Below, one piece after another: positions 17,993 through 26,788 of a stretch of 64,000 nucleotides of DNA. Position numbers and translations under genes: made by a program. This DNA comes from Oscillospiraceae bacterium (GTDB taxonomy: Bacteria > Bacillota > Clostridia > Oscillospirales > Acutalibacteraceae), in contig SVPG01000003.1 of NCBI GenBank assembly GCA_015065975.1, positions 40,583 through 104,582 on the forward strand, written 5' to 3'. The notes beneath the pieces are model-generated. The model made no database searches. It had not been told where the DNA came from and saw nothing but the letters and a program-made list of their open reading frames with translations. Each line of letters starts with the position of its first letter. The first letter of the stretch is position 1.

Positions 17993-18919
17993 TTATTCAA
18001 ACATCGCCGTTGAGAGATATCTGTCACCCGTATCGGGCAGAAGAGCAACTATCGTCTTACCCTTATTACCCGGACGGTTTGCAAGCTGCACTGCCGCATA
18101 TGCCGCCGCACCCGACGATATTCCGACAAGGATACCTTCATTTTGTGCAATGCATCTTCCCATCTCATAGGCGTCCTCATCTGCAACGCACACGATTTCA
18201 TCGATAATCTCTCTATCGAGAATTTCCGGGATAAAGTTTGCGCCTATGCCCTGCAGACCGTGAGCACCTGCTCTGCCCTCAGAGAGCAGCGGAGAAGCCG
18301 CAGGCTCAACTGCGACTATCTTTATATCGGGATTTTTTGATTTAAGATAACGGCCGACACCTGTCAGCGTACCGCCTGTTCCCACGCCTGCAACAAATAT
18401 ATCGATTTTGCCGTCGGTATCCTCCCATATCTCGGGACCTGTCGATTCGATATGAGCCTGCGGATTTGCAGGGTTGTCAAACTGTCCAGGAATAAAGCTA
18501 CCCTCGATCTCACGGGAAAGCTCCTTTGCTTTTTCAACAGCACCGCTCATGCCCTTTGAGGCATCTGTCAGCACGATCTGCGCACCGTAGGCTTTGAGCA
18601 GATTGCGCCGCTCGACACTCATACTCTCGGGCATTGTCAGTATGACTTTATATCCTCTCTGCGCTGCAACAGCGGCAAGACCTATTCCCGTGTTTCCGCT
18701 GGTCGGCTCGATTATAACGGAGCCTTCCCCAAGCAGACCTTTCTTTTCCGCGTCCTCTATCATAACCTTTGCAACCCTGTCCTTGACACTTCCCGCAGGG
18801 TTGAAAAGCTCAAGCTTTGCAAGAACGGTTGCCTCAAGTCCCAGCTTCTTTTCAACATTTGCAAGCTCCATAATCGGAGTTTTGCCGATAAGATCGGTTA
18901 TCTTATTATATATTTTCAA
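17993..18919 (-). CDS. cysK: cysteine synthase A
   Basis: A 308-residue PLP enzyme that makes L-cysteine from O-acetylserine and sulfide. It has ITDLIGKTPIMEL at the start, the PLP lysine in NPAGSVKDR, the substrate loop EPTSGNTGIGLA, the phosphate-binding GVGTGGTLTG, and VGISSGAA near the end. The start is TTG at 18919 with GAAAGGAA upstream; an upstream ATG at 18961 would add 14 residues not found in the family. It has its own promoter and terminator, so it is monocistronic. No serine acetyltransferase gene is adjacent. Confidence 0.95.
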   Translation of the reverse strand: MKIYNKITDLIGKTPIMELANVEKKLGLEATVLAKLELFNPAGSVKDRVAKVMIEDAEKKGLLGEGSVIIEPTSGNTGIGLAAVAAQRGYKVILTMPESMSVERRNLLKAYGAQIVLTDASKGMSGAVEKAKELSREIEGSFIPGQFDNPANPQAHIESTGPEIWEDTDGKIDIFVAGVGTGGTLTGVGRYLKSKNPDIKIVAVEPAASPLLSEGRAGAHGLQGIGANFIPEILDREIIDEIVCVADEDAYEMGRCIAQNEGILVGISSGAAAYAAVQLANRPGNKGKTIVALLPDTGDRYLSTAMFE

Positions 18920-18951
18920 GAATATATCATTCCTTTCGCGTTTATAAATAT

Positions 18952-18980
18952 AATTTATCACCGCCCAATTGCGCTGTCAA
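18952..18980 (-). promoter_or_regulatory. sigma-A-type promoter of cysK
   Basis: On the minus strand TTGACA (18975-18980), 17-base spacer, TAAATT (18952-18957), about 33 bases before the TTG start. Confidence 0.7.
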
Positions 18981-18995
18981 TATTTTAATATTTTA

Positions 18996-19020
18996 TGCAA
19001 CCGTTCTTTAAAAAATCGTA
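18996..19020 (+). promoter_or_regulatory. possible ECF-type promoter of the sigma-factor gene
   Basis: TGCAAC (18996-19001), 15 bases, CGTA (19017-19020). This resembles the AAC / CGT pattern recognised by ECF sigma factors and lies 48 bases before the sigma-factor ATG, so autoregulation is possible. The spacer is one base short of the usual 16. Confidence 0.4.
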
Positions 19021-19067
19021 CTATTATTTATGAAAGGGCCTTATCTCAAAAGAAAGGAGTTGTCAGA

Positions 19068-19628
19068 ATGGACGACTGCGAAATAGTAAGGCTGTATTTT
19101 GACCGCGATGAGCTCGCAATAGAACAGACCGATAAAAAGTATGGCAGCCGACTTATGCATCTGTCCGCGAGAATAACCGAAAGCATACCCGATTCTCAGG
19201 AATGTGTGAGCGATACATATCTTGCAGTGTGGAAGAATATTCCTCCCGACCGTCCCGAGCATTTCTTTGCTTATCTTGCAAAAATATGCCGCCGAATATC
19301 GCTCAGAGTGTGCGAAAGGAGGCAGGCACTCAAGCGACGTGCAACAACTACTCAGCTCACAGGCGAGCTTGAGGAATGTATACCGTCGCGCAGCAATGTT
19401 GAGCGGGAAATCGAATCAGCACAGCTTGCCGAAGCGATAAATGAATTCATCTGCTCGCTAAACCGAGAAAAACAGATTGTCTTTATGCGCCGTTATTTCT
19501 GGCAGGACAGCATAAAAGAAATTTCCTCACTAACGGGAATGACCCAGAGCAGGATAAAATCAATGCTTATGCGCTGCCGAAACGACCTGAGAAAGCATCT
19601 TGAGAATGAATTCTATGAAAAGTTTTGA
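19068..19628 (+). CDS. ECF-type RNA polymerase sigma factor
   Basis: A 186-residue sigma-70-like protein. Region 2 is seen in DSQECVSDTYLAVWKNIP. Region 4 is a helix-turn-helix (DSIKEISSLTGMTQSRIKSMLMRCRNDLRKHL). The ATG at 19068 follows AAAGGAG; the longer frame is discarded. The next gene starts 16 bases after its stop and encodes a membrane protein, the usual sigma/anti-sigma arrangement. It would redirect RNA polymerase to a small set of envelope or stress promoters. Confidence 0.88.
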   Translation: MDDCEIVRLYFDRDELAIEQTDKKYGSRLMHLSARITESIPDSQECVSDTYLAVWKNIPPDRPEHFFAYLAKICRRISLRVCERRQALKRRATTTQLTGELEECIPSRSNVEREIESAQLAEAINEFICSLNREKQIVFMRRYFWQDSIKEISSLTGMTQSRIKSMLMRCRNDLRKHLENEFYEKF

Positions 19629-19644
19629 AAGGAAGGAGAAACAT

Positions 19645-21012
19645 ATGACTTCATACGACATACTCTCTGCAATCGGTTGTGCAGACGAAGGTATTATCGC
19701 CTATTCACTGGAAGAGTCTGTACGTGCAAGAAAAAGTAAAATCCGTTTCATAAAATTAGGTGCGGCAGCCGCTGCAGCCGCGATTGCTGCTTCAATCTAT
19801 ATACCGTCAATATCACACCCATCGGCACAGACCTCGCCGCCCTCTGTGACTGCACCTGCCCCGATTCAGTATGACACCTCTCTTGTTGATAATCTTTTTA
19901 TAATCGACCTTTCAAAAGCCGACACATCGGGCGCTGTTTCAAAATCTACCTACAGTGAAAACAGCTCGCATTCCTGCCGCGACACAATCGACCCTTTTCT
20001 TGGCGAATACCACGGCGATATCGACACGCCTTACTATCATTCAATCTGCTATTCAGGCGGCAGATATTACGCCTGTGTTGTCAGCGGATATAACCCTGAT
20101 TACACAAAAAGCGAATGCGGAGGCTGGCACTTTGAAGATGCTATATTAAAAAGCTGGTATGAGGTAGATATGGAAAACGGTTCGCTCAAGGGCGAGGCTC
20201 TTACATATGAGCCTAAACCCGATTCCGTCATCGGCATAAACAACACATCGGGGCACTACACTAATACAAACTGGACAAGCCGTGAAATGGAGTCAAAAGA
20301 GGGATATTACTGCAAACGCGGTGCTGATAATACCGTAACTCTATTTCATTATGACAACCCTGTATGCCTCATCGGAACAGACATCTTCCATGCCTATACG
20401 GCGGCTGTCGGAGACAGCTATGTTCTGTGCTGTGCCGACGAAGAATATATAGCTGTAGATATAGAGAAAAAAGATTTGGTTTATCGATTCCCCTCGATCG
20501 ACGGAGATTTCACAGTAAATCCGCTTTTTATTTACGAAGATAATATTTATTGCGACAGATTTTCTGATTACAACGGCATTCACAACATAATCAGAATATG
20601 CATCAAGACGGGTAAAACGGTCGTTGTTCAGGAAGATGTGCCCACCCGAAATCTATTAAGCGGTATTTTTCAAAACGGACATTATGCTTTCGGCGTGGTA
20701 AGCGAAGGGTATTCTACAGAAGGCAAGGGAGGGATTTATCTGTTCGACCTCGAGAGAGGCGGTCAGATGACTCGGATACAACTGCCCGAAAAATATATTC
20801 AGGCGCGTATAATCGGCGGCACAATAACCGCTGGCAGGCTTTATTTCTGCACTGTTACCCTATCTGAAAGTACTCTGTTTTCATTTGATCCGGTGACAGG
20901 TGTGCTCGATTCAGTATGGCATACTGACTGTGAAATTACGGATATCATATACGCAGGCGAGCTTTTCTGTGCAATGGACAGAGATAATCTTATCTGCGGC
21001 AGGTTAGAATGA
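19645..21012 (+). CDS. single-pass membrane protein, probable anti-sigma partner with large extracellular domain
   Basis: 455 residues. A short cytoplasmic part (about 1-45, beginning MTSYDILSAIGCADEG) contains a likely sigma-binding region. It is followed by one Ala-rich membrane helix (about 46-64), a Ser/Pro linker, and about 370 extracellular residues with repeated beta-strand patterns that may form a propeller. No catalytic motif is seen. Start ATG 19645 follows AAGGAGAAAC. I infer an anti-sigma role only from topology and from being coupled to the sigma-factor gene. Confidence 0.6.
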   Translation: MTSYDILSAIGCADEGIIAYSLEESVRARKSKIRFIKLGAAAAAAAIAASIYIPSISHPSAQTSPPSVTAPAPIQYDTSLVDNLFIIDLSKADTSGAVSKSTYSENSSHSCRDTIDPFLGEYHGDIDTPYYHSICYSGGRYYACVVSGYNPDYTKSECGGWHFEDAILKSWYEVDMENGSLKGEALTYEPKPDSVIGINNTSGHYTNTNWTSREMESKEGYYCKRGADNTVTLFHYDNPVCLIGTDIFHAYTAAVGDSYVLCCADEEYIAVDIEKKDLVYRFPSIDGDFTVNPLFIYEDNIYCDRFSDYNGIHNIIRICIKTGKTVVVQEDVPTRNLLSGIFQNGHYAFGVVSEGYSTEGKGGIYLFDLERGGQMTRIQLPEKYIQARIIGGTITAGRLYFCTVTLSESTLFSFDPVTGVLDSVWHTDCEITDIIYAGELFCAMDRDNLICGRLE

Positions 21013-21083
21013 GATATTCGGGATTGAATCGCCGCGCTGTATGGAGTATAATCACAGATATAAAAAATGCATTGGAGAACAAA

Positions 21084-21584
21084 ATGACTTCCGATATTAT
21101 AATCCGTGAAATGACCGCCCGTGACTGGGACGATGTCAAACGAATATACGAGCAGGCTCTTCCCGACGCGAGCGCAACCTTTCAGACACAGTGCGCACCC
21201 TATCCCGAATGGGACGAAAAGCACTGCGACACCTGCCGATTTGTCGCCGAGCGTGACGGAAATGTAATTGGCTGGTGCGCTCTCAGCCCGACCTCACCGA
21301 TGCCCATTTACAGCGGTGTTGTCGAGGTGAGCATATACATCGACCGCGATTTTTCGGGACTCGGAATCGGTACAAGTCTTCTTTCACGCGTGTGCGAGGA
21401 AAGCGAAAAGAACGGCTACTGGTGCATCTATTCCTCAATATTTCCTGAAAATTACGGCAGCATACGCATACACGAAAAATGCGGTTTTCGCAAGATAGGA
21501 TATCGCGAAAAGATTGCAAAGGACCGTTTCGGCGTATGGCGCGACACTGTGCTTTACGAAAGGCGAAGCAAAATTGTTTTCTGA
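21084..21584 (+). CDS. phosphinothricin-acetyltransferase-like GNAT
   Basis: A 166-residue GNAT of the PAT/Pat family: IREMTARDWDDVKRIYEQAL at the start, FQTQCAPYPEWDEKH, VEVSIYIDRDFSGLGIGTSLL for acetyl-CoA, and IRIHEKCGFRKIGYREK. The ATG at 21084 follows TTGGAG, 71 bases after the membrane protein, so it may be part of the same transcript. Members N-acetylate small amino-containing compounds; actual resistance is not implied. Confidence 0.87.
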   Translation: MTSDIIIREMTARDWDDVKRIYEQALPDASATFQTQCAPYPEWDEKHCDTCRFVAERDGNVIGWCALSPTSPMPIYSGVVEVSIYIDRDFSGLGIGTSLLSRVCEESEKNGYWCIYSSIFPENYGSIRIHEKCGFRKIGYREKIAKDRFGVWRDTVLYERRSKIVF

Positions 21585-21591
21585 TATATAA

Positions 21592-21630
21592 ATGAGGACA
21601 GCCCGGATTTTTATTCCGCGCCGTCCTCTT
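21592..21630 (-). terminator. imperfect hairpin at the end of the GT8/PlsC operon
   Basis: GAGGACAGCCCGGA (21593-21606) is nearly complementary to the segment ending near 21626 (12 of 14 pairs). It overlaps the last codons of the PlsC-like gene; the T-rich tail is weak. It may also end the convergent GNAT gene. Confidence 0.45.
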
Positions 21631-22393
21631 CCTTTTCGTATCGGATATATTCGTATGTGCTGTTTTCGCTGCGCTTCTTCATCTGCTCCATAACCTCGTC
21701 GTGCAGCTTTGATGCTCTCTCTTTCTGAGGAAGGCTTTCATCGGGATAAAACGGACCGTCGATGTATGCCGTGACGGCGGGTTTTCTTCCCCATCTTCTT
21801 TTCTGATATGTTGTTGTCATGCAGTAGACAGGGCATGAATTTTTTACGGGATATTTGAATGACGTATCGGAAAACGGGCGTATGAATGTGCAGTATTCCC
21901 ACACGTGTGCTTCGGGATATATTACCACACATTTTTTCTGTGAGATTCTGGTCTTTATCGCCGAATTGAATTCTTTCATCTCGGCAAGCGAATCGGGAAT
22001 CGGCAGAGCGCCGAGATACGGCAGTATTTTTCCGATAACGGGTATCGAGAGATTTGCGGGACTGACAACGGTATAGATGCGTTTCGGGAAACAGGCAAGT
22101 GCAGGATTGAAAACATCGCCTATAAGCTGGGTATGGTTTGCATAGAGCATTATCCCGTCCCCCGACGCTTTTTTCAGCACTTTTGTGTTTTTGAAACGGA
22201 CGTGGAGAAACAGTCGGCAGTACACATTCGAAAAAACGAGCGCCGCACCGTAAATCAGCGCCGACAGTATTCTGTCAAAAAGACCCGTTTTTATCCACTT
22301 ATAGTCGGGCGGCACTTTATAATCCTGATCTTTCGCCTGCGCAAAATCCTCATCGAACGAACGGTAGCGGCGTATTTCGGCAGGTTTACGCAC
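21611..22393 (-). CDS. PlsC-like lysophospholipid/glycolipid acyltransferase (second of pair)
   Basis: About 260 residues. The acyltransferase core shows MLYANHTQLIGD (NHTQ form, with His and Asp six positions apart as in a Firmicutes subgroup, rather than the common HxxxxD), then SPANLSIPVIGKILPYLGALPIP and VVIYPEAHVWEYCTFIRPF with the EGT-like block. A hydrophobic helix lies near residues 45-65. I choose the GTG at 22393, which overlaps the upstream gene's stop by 8 bases; longer starts run inside the neighbour. It is the last gene of the GT8-GT8-PlsC-PlsC operon. Confidence 0.78.
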   Translation of the reverse strand: MRKPAEIRRYRSFDEDFAQAKDQDYKVPPDYKWIKTGLFDRILSALIYGAALVFSNVYCRLFLHVRFKNTKVLKKASGDGIMLYANHTQLIGDVFNPALACFPKRIYTVVSPANLSIPVIGKILPYLGALPIPDSLAEMKEFNSAIKTRISQKKCVVIYPEAHVWEYCTFIRPFSDTSFKYPVKNSCPVYCMTTTYQKRRWGRKPAVTAYIDGPFYPDESLPQKERASKLHDEVMEQMKKRSENSTYEYIRYEKEEDGAE

Positions 22394-23258
22394 CGTTTCT
22401 TCCCACCCAGCCTGCAATATCGGAATCCTCGAAGGTATAGTCGAGCTTTTTGCCGTATACCCTTTCATACGCCTGCTTTTTGAGTTCGAAATCCCTACGG
22501 CTCATCTCAAGGCTGTTTTCCTTGACGCTCTTTGTCGGGTCGGGGTAAAGAGTTTCGAGAATATGGAACACATATTTTACCTTGTAAAAGCCGTCGGTAT
22601 CCACCTCGTCAAGGTCGCGCATCTCCACAAAACACGACACGACGGGCACATTGAGCTTTGCCGCATAGCAATAGGCTCCGCGCTTGAGCGGGCGGGGTTT
22701 TCTGTAATTGAACCACATTTCCTGCTCGGGATATATCAGCACATATTCGTTGTTTTCGAGCAGCTCGGAAAGTATCGGCACAAAATCGTGTTCAAGATAT
22801 CGGTGATTGTTTGCAATCGGGATTATATCGGCATAATTCATCAGAAAACCAACCGCACCCTGCATCGCGAAATTGGTATCCTGGCTTACTATATTTATTC
22901 GTTTTTTGCCAAGCGAACGCACAAAATGTCTCACGACGGTATTGTCGAGCGGGCTGAAATGATTGCTTGTAATAATAGCTCCGCGTGTTGTCTGAGGCAT
23001 ATTTTCAAGACCGATTATCTGAGTGTCTTCATTGATACTTTTGGTAAACACATTGGCAAGCTGACGGGCGACAAAGGATTTTGTTCGAAAACCCGCTGTG
23101 CCTCTTTTTTTCACGTAATTGTCTATTATCTCGCTGCTCTGCTCGGGGGTAAGAACAGGGTCGCCCGTTTCAACCTTGACATTAAGCTCGCCTCCGTTTG
23201 CCGCTCGCTCGATATTGGCAATTACCTCTTCCCTGTCTTTTCTTGTGCCGAGTATCAT
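22386..23258 (-). CDS. PlsC-like acyltransferase (first of pair)
   Basis: 290 residues. It has SNHFSPLD, the canonical HxxxxD catalytic motif, and VLIYPEQEMWFNYRKPRPLKRG, the substrate-binding blocks. About 60 N-terminal residues precede the domain and are not recognised. There is no obvious membrane helix. The start overlaps the stop of the GT8 gene by four bases, so expression is coupled. It likely acylates a lysolipid or a glycosylated lipid; the target is unknown. Confidence 0.82.
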   Translation of the reverse strand: MILGTRKDREEVIANIERAANGGELNVKVETGDPVLTPEQSSEIIDNYVKKRGTAGFRTKSFVARQLANVFTKSINEDTQIIGLENMPQTTRGAIITSNHFSPLDNTVVRHFVRSLGKKRINIVSQDTNFAMQGAVGFLMNYADIIPIANNHRYLEHDFVPILSELLENNEYVLIYPEQEMWFNYRKPRPLKRGAYCYAAKLNVPVVSCFVEMRDLDEVDTDGFYKVKYVFHILETLYPDPTKSVKENSLEMSRRDFELKKQAYERVYGKKLDYTFEDSDIAGWVGRNGA

Positions 23259-24208
23259 AATCTGATCTTCACTCCGCTTTCATGCATTTTTCGAAATGTG
23301 ATATCTGATGCTGCTATCTGAGCGCCTCTCTCCACAAGCAGTCCGAGACATTTTTCGTCCGAATCCTTCTGCTCCTGCGAATAGTTTTCCTTATACGCCT
23401 TTATTTCATCCATATATCCGCTGTCTGACGCATATTCCCAGAAATACTCACCGTACTGTATGCCGTCATAGCACCACGGTTTTGAGAAAAGGTTGTAATG
23501 GATAAGCTTTGCGTCGCTCAGCGGCGGATTCTTCTCGTTGGGCATTGCGTCCCAGCATTCGGACAGGTAGTGTATCTTTCCGAGGCATATCGCATTGAGA
23601 TAATCCTGGTCGGGTGCAATGCAGTCAAAATGGTAGGTATCGAGAAGCTCAAGGAAATGTCTGTCGAGCTGAGCTTCCCTGAGCTTCTTGAGGTTCATGA
23701 GAAGAACTCCCGAATTTATATAATGATGGCGGTCTACTCCGACAGCTTCCTCCATATATCTTGCAAGCGGCTCAACATCGACTACCGACAGATCGGCGCA
23801 GGCACCGATATAATTGTCTCCGATATCTATATTAAAAAGCTCTGCAAGATCGCCCTTGAGCACAACGTCGCTGTCGATATATATACCCTTGTCGTACTGC
23901 GGGAACATCGCGGGTATGAAGAGTCTGAAATAGATGGTAAGAGTGAAATAATCACAGCGCAGACGGTTCGACATACGATCGGTTATCTTCTCGAGTCCGC
24001 TGTTCATGGGCACGAATTCTATCGTGAAATTCTCCGTCGCAAGGGACGACAGATTCTCTATATTTTCTTCACTGAGCTCCTGATAGAGGACTATTGCTCT
24101 GTAATTATTTTCGTCTGATGAATTCTTTATTGCCGAGTTGAGCGCAACCGCAAGAAAGGGTGCGTACGAATCGTCGATTGAAAAGAATACTGGAATCTCT
24201 TTTTTCAT
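23255..24208 (-). CDS. glycosyltransferase family 8 protein
   Basis: A 317-residue GT-A-type retaining glycosyltransferase: PVFFSIDDSYAPFLAVALNSA at the start (nucleotide-sugar binding), KGIYIDSDVVLKGD with the metal-binding DSD, MNLKKLRE, APDQDYLNAICLGKI, and IHYNLFSKPWCYD with the metal His. It is related to LPS galactosyltransferases and glycogenin. Start overlaps the upstream GT8 stop by four bases. It probably adds a hexose to a cell-surface glycan or glycolipid. Confidence 0.92.
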   Translation of the reverse strand: MKKEIPVFFSIDDSYAPFLAVALNSAIKNSSDENNYRAIVLYQELSEENIENLSSLATENFTIEFVPMNSGLEKITDRMSNRLRCDYFTLTIYFRLFIPAMFPQYDKGIYIDSDVVLKGDLAELFNIDIGDNYIGACADLSVVDVEPLARYMEEAVGVDRHHYINSGVLLMNLKKLREAQLDRHFLELLDTYHFDCIAPDQDYLNAICLGKIHYLSECWDAMPNEKNPPLSDAKLIHYNLFSKPWCYDGIQYGEYFWEYASDSGYMDEIKAYKENYSQEQKDSDEKCLGLLVERGAQIAASDITFRKMHESGVKIRL

Positions 24209-25044
24209 TTTGTTATCTCCTGCCTGTTATTATATCTGTGTCTGAGCACACGGTATTCATTGAGAAGCTCGTCATATTTATGGCATCCGAGCACGCTGTG
24301 CATTCGCTCGATATCCCACGGTTTCACGCACACTGTGTGTATCCACGGAAAGAATCGGAAGCTCGTCGTGAAATGGCGAAAAACTGTATCATCATGCTGT
24401 TTTCTCTGGTCGTTGTATTTTCTTTCGCAGATTTTTTTGTTCTGTGCAAGCTTGTTTATGGCTGACTGGTCGGGCATGAACATCTTTTTTGTGCGGCACA
24501 TCTCACGGCTTTTTTCAAAAAGTCCCGTTTTTCTTATCTGCTCCATATTGAGCATAAGCACGCCCGAATTGAGATAGTCCATTTTGAAAATATTGCGTCT
24601 GAAAAACCATCTGCCGTAGTAGTCGAGCACTCCCGCGACCTCGCAGTCAGTCATATCCTGATCGTAAAACTGCGAGAAATCGCCGTTACAGATAACATCC
24701 GTATCGAGATAGAGTATCCTGTCGGGAAGGTCAAGCCTGTCGGCAAACAGACGAAGCATACAGTAGGGTGTGAATCTTGTCGATACATTGCTTGCGGGCG
24801 GTTCCTGCTCGTAAAGCTCGGTGATATCGTAAAGCTTTACCCTGCCGCCGTTCCTCTCGCCCACAACCGAATCGAGAAACTCAATAAAATCCTCGGGCAT
24901 GGCTTTATAGCTTTTTTCGGGTGTTTCAAGGCTCATCGTCAGCACGTGCACATTCAGCGGCTGCGTTACATTGTTTATCAGTGACAGCACCGAGATCAGC
25001 AGTCCGTCGATCATATTGCTGTCGCCGCAGAAAAGAACCTCCAT
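24205..25044 (-). CDS. glycosyltransferase family 8 protein, operon leader
   Basis: A 279-residue GT8 enzyme: EVLFCGDSNMIDGLLISVLSL at the start, RILYLDTDVICNGD with the DxD, VLMLNMEQIRK, MPDQSAINKLAQ and VFRHFTTSFRFFPW. It diverges strongly from its neighbour, so the two probably have different acceptors. I take ATG 25044 (AGGGGGAA upstream); a GTG directly before it is the alternative. It is the first gene of a four-gene overlapping operon. Confidence 0.92.
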   Translation of the reverse strand: MEVLFCGDSNMIDGLLISVLSLINNVTQPLNVHVLTMSLETPEKSYKAMPEDFIEFLDSVVGERNGGRVKLYDITELYEQEPPASNVSTRFTPYCMLRLFADRLDLPDRILYLDTDVICNGDFSQFYDQDMTDCEVAGVLDYYGRWFFRRNIFKMDYLNSGVLMLNMEQIRKTGLFEKSREMCRTKKMFMPDQSAINKLAQNKKICERKYNDQRKQHDDTVFRHFTTSFRFFPWIHTVCVKPWDIERMHSVLGCHKYDELLNEYRVLRHRYNNRQEITK

Positions 25045-25204
25045 CACCGTTCCCCCTTTTGATTTCGGGACAATTTTATCTTATTATTCTCCGTATTTTC
25101 AATCTACAATCAAATCGATTTGTCGGAGTATTTATACACATTCGTTAAAAATGTATCAAACACTTTTACACTCGGAGAAACTTTGAATACCTGCCTTATA
25201 CAAG

Positions 25205-25247
25205 CATAAAAAAATGACATCCCGACGAAAAATCGGAATGTCATTTT
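25205..25247. terminator. hairpin with T-runs on both strands
   Basis: AAAATGACATCCCGA (25211-25225) pairs with 25233-25247, one G-U pair; loop of seven. It lies between two minus-strand genes in a 261-base gap that otherwise contains only AT-rich leader sequence. Confidence 0.75.
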
Positions 25248-25261
25248 GTAGTCTCGGACAC

Positions 25262-25290
25262 AAAAAAGAGGGAGCGCAAGCTCCCTCTTT
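25262..25290 (-). terminator. terminator of the Ala/Pro-tailed membrane protein gene
   Basis: AAAGAGGGAGC / GCTCCCTCTTT around GCAA, with a T-run on the minus strand, 19 bases after the stop codon. Confidence 0.9.
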
Positions 25291-25308
25291 GACTATATTT
25301 TCGAGAAA

Positions 25309-25926
25309 TTACTCCTGAACGGGAGCCTGCTCAGCTGCAGCGTCTGCAACGACGGTAGCCTCAGCGGGATCAGCAGCAACGGGAGCTGTAGCAACGGGAG
25401 CTGCTGCAACAGGAGCTGCTGCGGGAACGCCCTGAACCTCTGTGACGTCGGGCTCGAAAGCACCCTTCTCAAGCTTATTACCTGCAATGCAAGCACGGAT
25501 AAGAACAAAGAGAATGTATACGTGGAATACGATGTTCAAAAGAGTGAATGTACCATCGCCGATACCGTACTCTGCAACGAAGGAAGCGAGATAAACGCTG
25601 TCAAGTATGAAAAGAGCGGTAGCAACGGGCATCCAGATCTTGCGGTTGTTCTTGGAGAGGAACCAGCAGGCAAGCCATGCAACAATGGGAAGGATACCGT
25701 ATGCTATAAGACGGACACTGCCATCAAGACCCCAGACCACTTCAGACTTCGGTAAGATGGTGGATACGTAGGGAAGAAATGCTGTGAAGAGGAATGCGGA
25801 ATCGGAACCTGTAAGTCCCAGAACGATGTTTACAGCCGACAGGATGAGCGCCATGAGCAGGGTGCTTCTGCCGGATGCATACTGCGACTCGATGTACGAT
25901 TTGCGATTTTTTGCTGCGTTTTTCAT
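25309..25926 (-). CDS. uncharacterised four- or five-helix membrane protein with Ala/Pro/Val-rich tail
   Basis: Not recognised as a named family. 205 residues. About five hydrophobic segments occupy residues 20-150, followed by a soluble tail (about 165-205) made of short Ala-Pro-Val repeats (VAAAPVATAPVA-like) that is acidic at the end. The ATG at 25926 follows GAAAGGAATT; a longer frame is discarded. Low-complexity tail codons are mostly gct/gca, so the tail could vary in length between strains. Confidence 0.7.
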   Translation of the reverse strand: MKNAAKNRKSYIESQYASGRSTLLMALILSAVNIVLGLTGSDSAFLFTAFLPYVSTILPKSEVVWGLDGSVRLIAYGILPIVAWLACWFLSKNNRKIWMPVATALFILDSVYLASFVAEYGIGDGTFTLLNIVFHVYILFVLIRACIAGNKLEKGAFEPDVTEVQGVPAAAPVAAAPVATAPVAADPAEATVVADAAAEQAPVQE

Positions 25927-26048
25927 TTTAACAATTCCTTTCTCATTATGTGCCCCAATGCACAATTTTTGACGATTTGGAAATCGCCTTTTTAATGATA
26001 TCACACGAAGAGCATCGAGTCAATTATTTTTTTACACACTCGCAAATC

Positions 26049-26091
26049 AAAAAGGTCTCTTTGAAGAAAATTCTTCAAAGAGACCTTTTTT
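26049..26091 (-). terminator. terminator of the arabinose operon
   Basis: A near-perfect 18-20 bp stem (AAGGTCTCTTTGAAGAA with its inverse at 26071-26087) with an AA loop and flanking A/T runs, ending at the araD stop codon. Symmetry allows action in both directions. Confidence 0.93.
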
Positions 26092-26780
26092 CAGTTCTGA
26101 CCGTAATATGCGTTTTTTCCGTGTTTGCGCAGATAATGCTTATCAAGAAGAGTTTTCTGCATGGTATCGAGCTGCGGATTTATCATCATCGCATGCCAGT
26201 CCATAAAAGCAACCTCTTCCATTACAACCGCATTGTGTACTGCATTCATTGCATCTGTACCCCACGCAAACGGACCGTGGCTGTACACCACCACTCCCGG
26301 AATATCCGACGGATTTTTGTCCTTGAACGCTTCGATTATGACGGTTCCTGTTTCCTTTTCGTATTCGCCGCATATCTCAGCATCGGTCATCTGTCTTGTG
26401 CAGGGAATCGCACCGTAGAAATAATCCGCATGGGTAGTTCCCAACGCAGGTATATCCATTCCCGCCTGAGCAAACGTTGTTGCCCAGCGCGAATGTGTGT
26501 GAACTATTCCTCCGATATCGGAAAAAGCCTTGTACAGTTCAACGTGAGTCGGTGTATCGCTCGAGGGCTTCCATTTTCCCTCGACGACATTTCCGTCGAG
26601 ATCGACAACGACCATATCGTCAACGGTCATTCCGTCATAGGAGACTCCCGACGGTTTGATGACGACAAGCCCCGATTCACGGTCGATTCCCGAGACATTG
26701 CCCCAAGTAAACGTGATAAGTCCGTATTTCGGAAGCAGGAGATTAGCCTCAAGAACCTGTTGTTTCAGTTTTTCAAGCAT
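26091..26780 (-). CDS. araD: L-ribulose-5-phosphate 4-epimerase
   Basis: A 229-residue class II aldolase-fold enzyme that converts L-ribulose 5-phosphate to D-xylulose 5-phosphate, the last step into the pentose phosphate pathway. Seen: [21 protein letters not shown] (phosphate site), [14 protein letters not shown] with zinc His pair, [15 protein letters not shown], and [11 protein letters not shown] with the third His. Length equals E. coli AraD. The ATG at 26780 follows GAGGTG and lies eight bases after the kinase gene. Last gene of the operon. Confidence 0.97.
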   Translation of the reverse strand: MLEKLKQQVLEANLLLPKYGLITFTWGNVSGIDRESGLVVIKPSGVSYDGMTVDDMVVVDLDGNVVEGKWKPSSDTPTHVELYKAFSDIGGIVHTHSRWATTFAQAGMDIPALGTTHADYFYGAIPCTRQMTDAEICGEYEKETGTVIIEAFKDKNPSDIPGVVVYSHGPFAWGTDAMNAVHNAVVMEEVAFMDWHAMMINPQLDTMQKTLLDKHYLRKHGKNAYYGQN

Positions 26781-26788
26781 AGCGCACC

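Noticed and set aside
21084..21584. Herbicide/antibiotic resistance gene
   Set aside because: PAT-like GNATs are common housekeeping enzymes; resistance cannot be claimed from family membership.
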